Source of the DNA: Bacteroidota bacterium
Lineage (GTDB): Bacteria > Bacteroidota > Bacteroidia > Chitinophagales > Chitinophagaceae
Assembly (NCBI GenBank): GCA_023386555.1
Contig: JAEWJK010000011.1
Coordinates: forward strand, 62,001-126,000
Length of the DNA: 64,000 nucleotides
Direction of reading: 5' to 3'
Part shown: piece by piece, positions 60,417-64,000 of the stretch
How positions within the stretch are numbered: the stretch's first letter is position 1
Layout: the number at the start of each line of letters is the position of its first letter
Translations under genes and position numbers: made by a program
Notes under the pieces: model-generated
The model's database searches: none
What the model saw: only the letters and a program-made list of their open reading frames with translations
Told to the model about the DNA's origin: nothing

Positions 60417-61136
60417 ATGCCAAACAATTTTTTTGAATTCAAACAGTTTAAAGTAGAGCAAGATAAATGTGCAATGAAAGTCTGCACAGATGCTTGTTTG
60501 TTTGGTGCATGGGTGGCATCAAAATTTCAAACATCAAATTTGAGATTGCATGTGTTAGATATCGGTGCAGGAACAGGACTCTTATCCTTAATGTTTGCAC
60601 AAAAAAATTCATCTGCAAACATTGATGCTGTTGAAATTGACCGATCTGCTGCAGAACAGGCAAAAGAGAATTTTAAAAACTCAGCCTGGAAAGATCGACT
60701 ACATATTCACCACCAGGATATACAACAATTTGGTTTCAATAAATATGATCTGATCATCTCTAATCCACCTTTCTATGAAAATGACCTGAAGAGCGATAAC
60801 AGCAAACGGAATCTTGCTTTACACAGCTCAGCTTTAGGATTAGATGACTTGCTGGATGTAATTCAAAAACATCTTTCCAATAATGGAAAATTTGCTGTGT
60901 TGTTACCCTATCATCGATCAGCCAACTTTATCAATCATGCATTGTTAAAAGATTTTCATCTTCATGAAGAAGTATCAGTGAAACAAACATTTAAACATCC
61001 ATACTTCAGAAGCATGTTGATTTTTGGAACAAACAAAATACAGATACAACATGCTGAGATATGCATCAAAGAAAAAAATAATGATTATTCAGATGAGTTC
61101 AAAGAATTGCTGCAGGATTATTATTTGAAATTATAA
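60417..61136 (+). CDS. trmN6: tRNA1(Val) A37 N6-methyltransferase
   Basis: 239 aa, begins MPNNFFEFKQFKVEQDKCAM. The SAM motif is LDIGAGTGLLSLMFAQ and the N6-adenine methyltransferase motif is LIISNPPFYEND. DACLFGAWV matches the YfiC/TrmN6 N-terminus. It modifies A37 of tRNA-Val in E. coli; the same target is inferred here. The start excludes the terminator-containing extension. Confidence 0.9.
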   Translation: MPNNFFEFKQFKVEQDKCAMKVCTDACLFGAWVASKFQTSNLRLHVLDIGAGTGLLSLMFAQKNSSANIDAVEIDRSAAEQAKENFKNSAWKDRLHIHHQDIQQFGFNKYDLIISNPPFYENDLKSDNSKRNLALHSSALGLDDLLDVIQKHLSNNGKFAVLLPYHRSANFINHALLKDFHLHEEVSVKQTFKHPYFRSMLIFGTNKIQIQHAEICIKEKNNDYSDEFKELLQDYYLKL

Positions 61137-61177
61137 GCTTCAAGTATAGAATTTATCCATACCCTAATTCCAATTAA

Positions 61178-62383
61178 TTATTTACCACTATACGCATAAT
61201 CAGATAAATAGTCGAAGTATTCTGTTAGTCTTCCGTTCTTTAAAATGGTAGCCCTGTTAATCGTTGTACTGCCACCTTTCATAACATCTTCCAATACATA
61301 CTTAATCAGTTGCTCACCAAAATACCTGCTGGCATCTTTTGGTAATTCGTTTGGCAAGTTACCAACAGCCATTACATCAACACTACCATCAATGTATGGA
61401 TCAGTTTTTTCTCCGGTTAATTTATTTACTCCGTAAACAGGATCATCAATTGTTGCATCACCTAAATTGCATGGCACACTTCCATTTGCATCATCTGTAA
61501 CATCTGCAATTGTTTTTATCCTGAACTCCGGATGTTTTAAAGTATCCATCGAAAATAATCTTGGCATATTTACATCCCAGAAAATTCCATTCATTAAAAT
61601 ATCAGACTGATAACAATACGGTTCAAAAATGCAGATGTAGTTTTCCGGATGTTCCCTGAAATCTTCCCTGGAATATTCTCTTGTTTCCTTATGTACATAC
61701 AAGTCAGAACCCTTCAGGTGAACATATACAGGATAATCATAATCTCTCTGCAAAAATTCTTTTGGTTCTACTTCTCTCACATCCATCAGGTTCATGATCT
61801 CTAAAATACCATGAGCCACTCTTCCGTTACCAGTTACAGAAATCTTGATCTTTGGAAGTTTTAATCCAAAATAAGTGTGGATTAATTCCCGGTAATCTCT
61901 GCTATCTCCTACTCTTCCCAACTGAAATAAACCTGTCCTGTTTCCATAAGCCATTATGCCATTGTGTGCACCAACAATTCCGGCAAAAAATCCAAAGCCA
62001 ATAATGCGTTGTCCATCATCATGCACCAGGCTTTCATAATCAATTAACGTTATTTTCTTTTCCACCATTGCATGCATCAACTTCTGATTGTATGGCTGCT
62101 TTTTCCTTGTATGAGAAAAAAACATGTAAGTCTTGTTGGCAATTAACATACTTACCGGAACTTCTTTTATGCCTAATAGTAAATTACATTCATCAAGTTG
62201 CTCATTCAATTCAACACCTGCACGTTCATATTCTTTATCACTAAAACATCTTGTGTCAGAAGGCTGTGCAATGATCTTTAAATTGTTTACATGCTGCACA
62301 AGCCATTTGCATTGTGCCGGCGTTAATGCAACACGATTGTCAGCCGGAACTTTCCCCTCTCTTATCAATCCTATAACAAGCAT
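61178..62383 (-). CDS. Saccharopine dehydrogenase (lysine-forming)-like oxidoreductase
   Basis: 401 aa. The N-terminal alanine dehydrogenase/PNT-like domain is IGLIREGKVPADNRVALTP and LLGIKEVPVSML. A Rossmann fold has ISVTGNGRVAHGILEIMNLM, but the usual GxGxxG is GNGRVAHG. IIGFGFFAGIVGAHNGIMAY is typical of LYS1/LKR-type proteins. It probably uses NAD(P) and a saccharopine or glutamate-linked substrate. Single gene, convergent with trmN6. Confidence 0.82.
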   Translation of the reverse strand: MLVIGLIREGKVPADNRVALTPAQCKWLVQHVNNLKIIAQPSDTRCFSDKEYERAGVELNEQLDECNLLLGIKEVPVSMLIANKTYMFFSHTRKKQPYNQKLMHAMVEKKITLIDYESLVHDDGQRIIGFGFFAGIVGAHNGIMAYGNRTGLFQLGRVGDSRDYRELIHTYFGLKLPKIKISVTGNGRVAHGILEIMNLMDVREVEPKEFLQRDYDYPVYVHLKGSDLYVHKETREYSREDFREHPENYICIFEPYCYQSDILMNGIFWDVNMPRLFSMDTLKHPEFRIKTIADVTDDANGSVPCNLGDATIDDPVYGVNKLTGEKTDPYIDGSVDVMAVGNLPNELPKDASRYFGEQLIKYVLEDVMKGGSTTINRATILKNGRLTEYFDYLSDYAYSGK

Positions 62384-62448
62384 TCACGTAATTTTGAAGC
62401 GGCAAGATATTTATTATTATGTAACCAGCTGAAGACAAAGACTCAGCT

Positions 62449-62483
62449 TTCGTTGTGTCACTCACTTGTACTTTCTGAACCTT
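62449..62483 (+). repeat. Interspersed repeat, subtype A copy
   Basis: TTCGTTGTGTCACTCACTTG-TAC (62449-62471) then TTTCTGAACCTT. It lies just upstream of hscB and divergent from the dehydrogenase gene. Confidence 0.8.
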
Positions 62484-62499
62484 ATTCAACAGACAGGCA

Positions 62500-62988
62500 A
62501 TGAACTATTTTGAACTATATAACATCCCTTTTTCGCTAAAGCCAGATCAACAACTGGTGAAGCAAAAATTTTACGAACTCAGCAGAAAATATCATCCCGA
62601 TTTTTTCAGCAATGCCACTGAAGATGAACAGGCTGACGTATTAGAAAAATCATCTGCCATAAACAAAGCTTTTAAAATTTTCAGCCATTCAGATGAAACA
62701 ATAAAATATGTGCTTCAGCAAAAAGGTTTGATTGAAGAAGAAGAAAAATACCAGCTTCCACCTGATTTTCTAATGGAGATGATGGAATTGAACGAACAGG
62801 CAATGGAAGCAGATAAAACTGAAATTGAGAAGCAAGTATCCAATATTCAACACGAGATCTATGAACCTGTTAAAGCAATTATTGAGCATTATAAAGAAGG
62901 TATTACTTCCAAAGAAGAATTGTTGCAAGTGAAGGATTATTACTTCAAGAAAAAATATCTTAACCGTATTTTGGAAGGTTTAGGCTGA
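62500..62988 (+). CDS. hscB: Fe-S cluster co-chaperone HscB
   Basis: 162 aa. A J-domain has HPD at 32-34 (ELSRKYHPDFFSNATEDEQ), then the C-terminal three-helix domain that binds the scaffold IscU. It stimulates the Hsp70 HscA. It stands alone here, without visible iscU, hscA or fdx. The tRNA-Leu promoter begins inside its 3' end. Confidence 0.92.
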   Translation: MNYFELYNIPFSLKPDQQLVKQKFYELSRKYHPDFFSNATEDEQADVLEKSSAINKAFKIFSHSDETIKYVLQQKGLIEEEEKYQLPPDFLMEMMELNEQAMEADKTEIEKQVSNIQHEIYEPVKAIIEHYKEGITSKEELLQVKDYYFKKKYLNRILEGLG

Positions 62989-63002
62989 TGCCGTTATATT
63001 TG
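62970..63002 (+). promoter_or_regulatory. Promoter of tRNA-Leu
   Basis: TTTG (62970-62973), 21 bases, TATATTTG (62995-63002): a very good Bacteroidota promoter. Predicted start near 63008, about 10 bases before the mature tRNA. The -33 box lies in the hscB 3' coding end. Confidence 0.75.
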
Positions 63003-63017
63003 CCGTCCAATTCAAAG

Positions 63018-63100
63018 GCCCGGGTGGCGGAATTGGTAGACGCAGCAGACTCAAAATCTGCCGCCCACAAGGTGTGCTGGTTCGATTCCAGTCCCGGGCA
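63018..63100 (+). tRNA. tRNA-Leu (CAA anticodon)
   Basis: 83 nt. Acceptor stem GCCCGGG/CCCGGGC with discriminator A; D-arm TGGCGGAATTGGTAGACGC; anticodon loop CTCAAAA within GCAGA/TCTGC giving CAA; long class II variable arm; T-arm GGTTCGATTCC. CCA is not encoded (CTT follows). Reads UUG codons. Confidence 0.97.
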
Positions 63101-63105
63101 CTTCT

Positions 63106-63138
63106 AAAAAGCTTCGGCAATGTCGAAGCTTTTTTATT
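63106..63138 (+). terminator. Terminator of tRNA-Leu
   Basis: 11-bp perfect stem AAAAAGCTTCG/CGAAGCTTTTT with a 7-base loop and following T's. It begins 5 bases after the tRNA and also faces the convergent XRE gene ending at 63140. Confidence 0.92.
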
Positions 63139-63139
63139 T

Positions 63140-63508
63140 TTAATGCACAAGATCAATAGAATTTTCAGCAGCTACTACCAAAGAAAGTACAGCAATATAT
63201 GCATCATGCCTCGCAGCATGTTTCTCCATAACTTTTTGCTGCAAGCTAGTTATGTGCTGTAAAATATCAGCTTTAGTTACTGTTTTAGGGATTGAGAAGG
63301 GTTTATGAATTTCAAAGTCATCTCTTAAAAGATCAGTAATTGATACTTCTAATATCTTAGCTAATTCCTTTACATGATGCACAGTGAGCTGAGTAATATT
63401 ATTCTCTATTTTACTATAGGCGTTTTGCGACATTCCCATTTTAGATGCAACATACTTTTGAGAGTAATTACGTAATTCCCGGTATTTTTTAATGACGTGG
63501 CCAGGCAT
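63140..63508 (-). CDS. XRE-family HTH transcriptional regulator
   Basis: 122 aa. The N-terminal HTH spans about residues 5-60: IKKYRELRNYSQKYVASKMG, SQNAYSKIENNITQLTVHHV, LEVSITDLLRD. The C-terminal half is helical (ILQHITSLQQKVMEK) and may dimerise. It is divergent from the small exported protein gene, and the 165-base region between them is the likely site of control. Confidence 0.88.
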   Translation of the reverse strand: MPGHVIKKYRELRNYSQKYVASKMGMSQNAYSKIENNITQLTVHHVKELAKILEVSITDLLRDDFEIHKPFSIPKTVTKADILQHITSLQQKVMEKHAARHDAYIAVLSLVVAAENSIDLVH

Positions 63509-63673
63509 TTTTATTTCAAATAAAGTATTTTTTCCAATAAGTGAGTTGAATCATTACCAGGAGTATAATAAACTGTTAACAACCTCTAATTATATAACTG
63601 TAAGCTATATAATCAAACACAACAGTTATAGTAGTTTGCCTTAAAAATAAATCTACACCATCTTGCAGCCTCA

Positions 63674-63955
63674 TTGAAACGACTGATAACGATATTACTC
63701 CTATTAGCTATGATGTCACAAGGTTTCTTTCATTTTCAAATGCTCCATGTGGAATATAGCTTTTGCATAGATGCTGGAGAAACAACTGAAGTTGAAAAAG
63801 AAAAAAAGAAAGATGATAAGGTATTTCACTCAAGCAGTCGAAATAAAGGAGTTATTGTAAAAGCAAATAGTTTTCCATTTACTGATACACATCTACATTC
63901 TCATCCGGTAATGGACAATCTTACCCCTCCTCCCAATATGTTGATCTTTTGCTAG
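63674..63955 (+). CDS. Small exported hypothetical protein, 93 aa
   Basis: Starts at a TTG (MKRLITILLLLAMMSQGFF), signal-peptide-like, followed by HVEYSFCIDAGETTEVEKEK, a Lys/Glu-rich stretch and a His-rich segment (TDTHLHSHP). It ends LIFC. Proteins of this layout often precede metal-efflux or TonB genes in Bacteroidota, but the window ends 45 bases later, so context cannot be checked. No function assigned. Confidence 0.55.
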   Translation: MKRLITILLLLAMMSQGFFHFQMLHVEYSFCIDAGETTEVEKEKKKDDKVFHSSSRNKGVIVKANSFPFTDTHLHSHPVMDNLTPPPNMLIFC

Positions 63956-64000
63956 TTCTCTTTACTATTTTTTTCTACAAAATCCTCTTACTTATATGAC

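Noticed and set aside
25390..62483. Possible CRISPR repeats among the recurring 23-bp sequences
   Set aside because: Copies are kilobases apart, on both strands and in different gene gaps, with no regular spacers or cas genes.

Overview
The window is a 64 kb, AT-rich chromosomal segment from a member of the Bacteroidota, most likely the Chitinophagaceae. The pointers are type IX secretion (T9SS) C-terminal sorting domains, Bacteroidota promoters (TTTG, about 20 bases, then TAnnTTTG) upstream of several genes, almost no Shine-Dalgarno sequences, a cytochrome-b SdhC/SdhA/SdhB operon of the Bacteroidota type, and many short AT-rich word repeats in spacers. No prophage, transposase, CRISPR array or plasmid function was seen. 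The species placement is inference.

Layout. (1) 1-5.8 kb: the 5' part of an rRNA cytosine methyltransferase gene, several small conserved or unknown proteins, two tandem secreted paralogues and an MtfA-type metallopeptidase. (2) 5.9-10.7 kb, minus strand: a carbohydrate cluster with an ENPP-like phosphodiesterase, a split Alg13/Alg14-type glycosyltransferase, and an 827-residue fusion of a UDP-sulfoquinovose-synthase-like (SQD1) domain to a class V PLP-dependent domain. (3) 10.7-12.3 kb: a graveyard with two head-to-head remnants of an HYR/T9SS surface protein. (4) 12.3-24.5 kb, plus strand: an unbroken 11-gene purine catabolism operon. It holds xanthine dehydrogenase (two subunits plus XdhC), the membrane urate oxidase PuuD with a cytochrome c tail, HIU hydrolase, OHCU decarboxylase, allantoinase, allantoicase, a malate-synthase/HpcH-like protein, and an uncharacterised membrane protein followed by a THEP1-like NTPase.

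(5) 24.5-39.9 kb, minus strand: fusA with its own terminator, then the S10-spc ribosomal protein cluster from rpsJ to secY, then map. rpsL/rpsG and the alpha-operon genes (infA, rpmJ, rpsM, rpsK, rpsD, rpoA, rplQ) are not adjacent. (6) 40-49.2 kb: dCMP deaminase, a TPR protein followed by an exported WD40-like/caspase protein, an M57 HEIGH metalloprotease lipoprotein, a T9SS subtilase and SSB. (7) 49.2-54.2 kb: a sterol-desaturase-type hydroxylase and sdhCAB, separated by repeat-filled spacers. (8) 54.3-64 kb: VOC proteins, a flavin-dependent LLM oxidoreductase convergent with a trehalose-synthase-like GH13 enzyme, an S9 oligopeptidase, TrmN6, a saccharopine-dehydrogenase-like protein, HscB, tRNA-Leu(CAA) and an XRE regulator.

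How it fits together. The purine operon encodes xanthine to ureidoglycolate, with electrons from urate oxidation plausibly entering the respiratory chain through the PuuD cytochrome domain. The SQD1-PLP fusion suggests an enzyme that makes a modified nucleotide sugar and perhaps generates its own sulfite or amino donor, for use by the neighbouring glycosyltransferase. That gene and the membrane protein/NTPase pair are the best candidates for undescribed biology. A 23-bp interspersed intergenic repeat with a covarying palindromic core occurs in two subtypes across the window.
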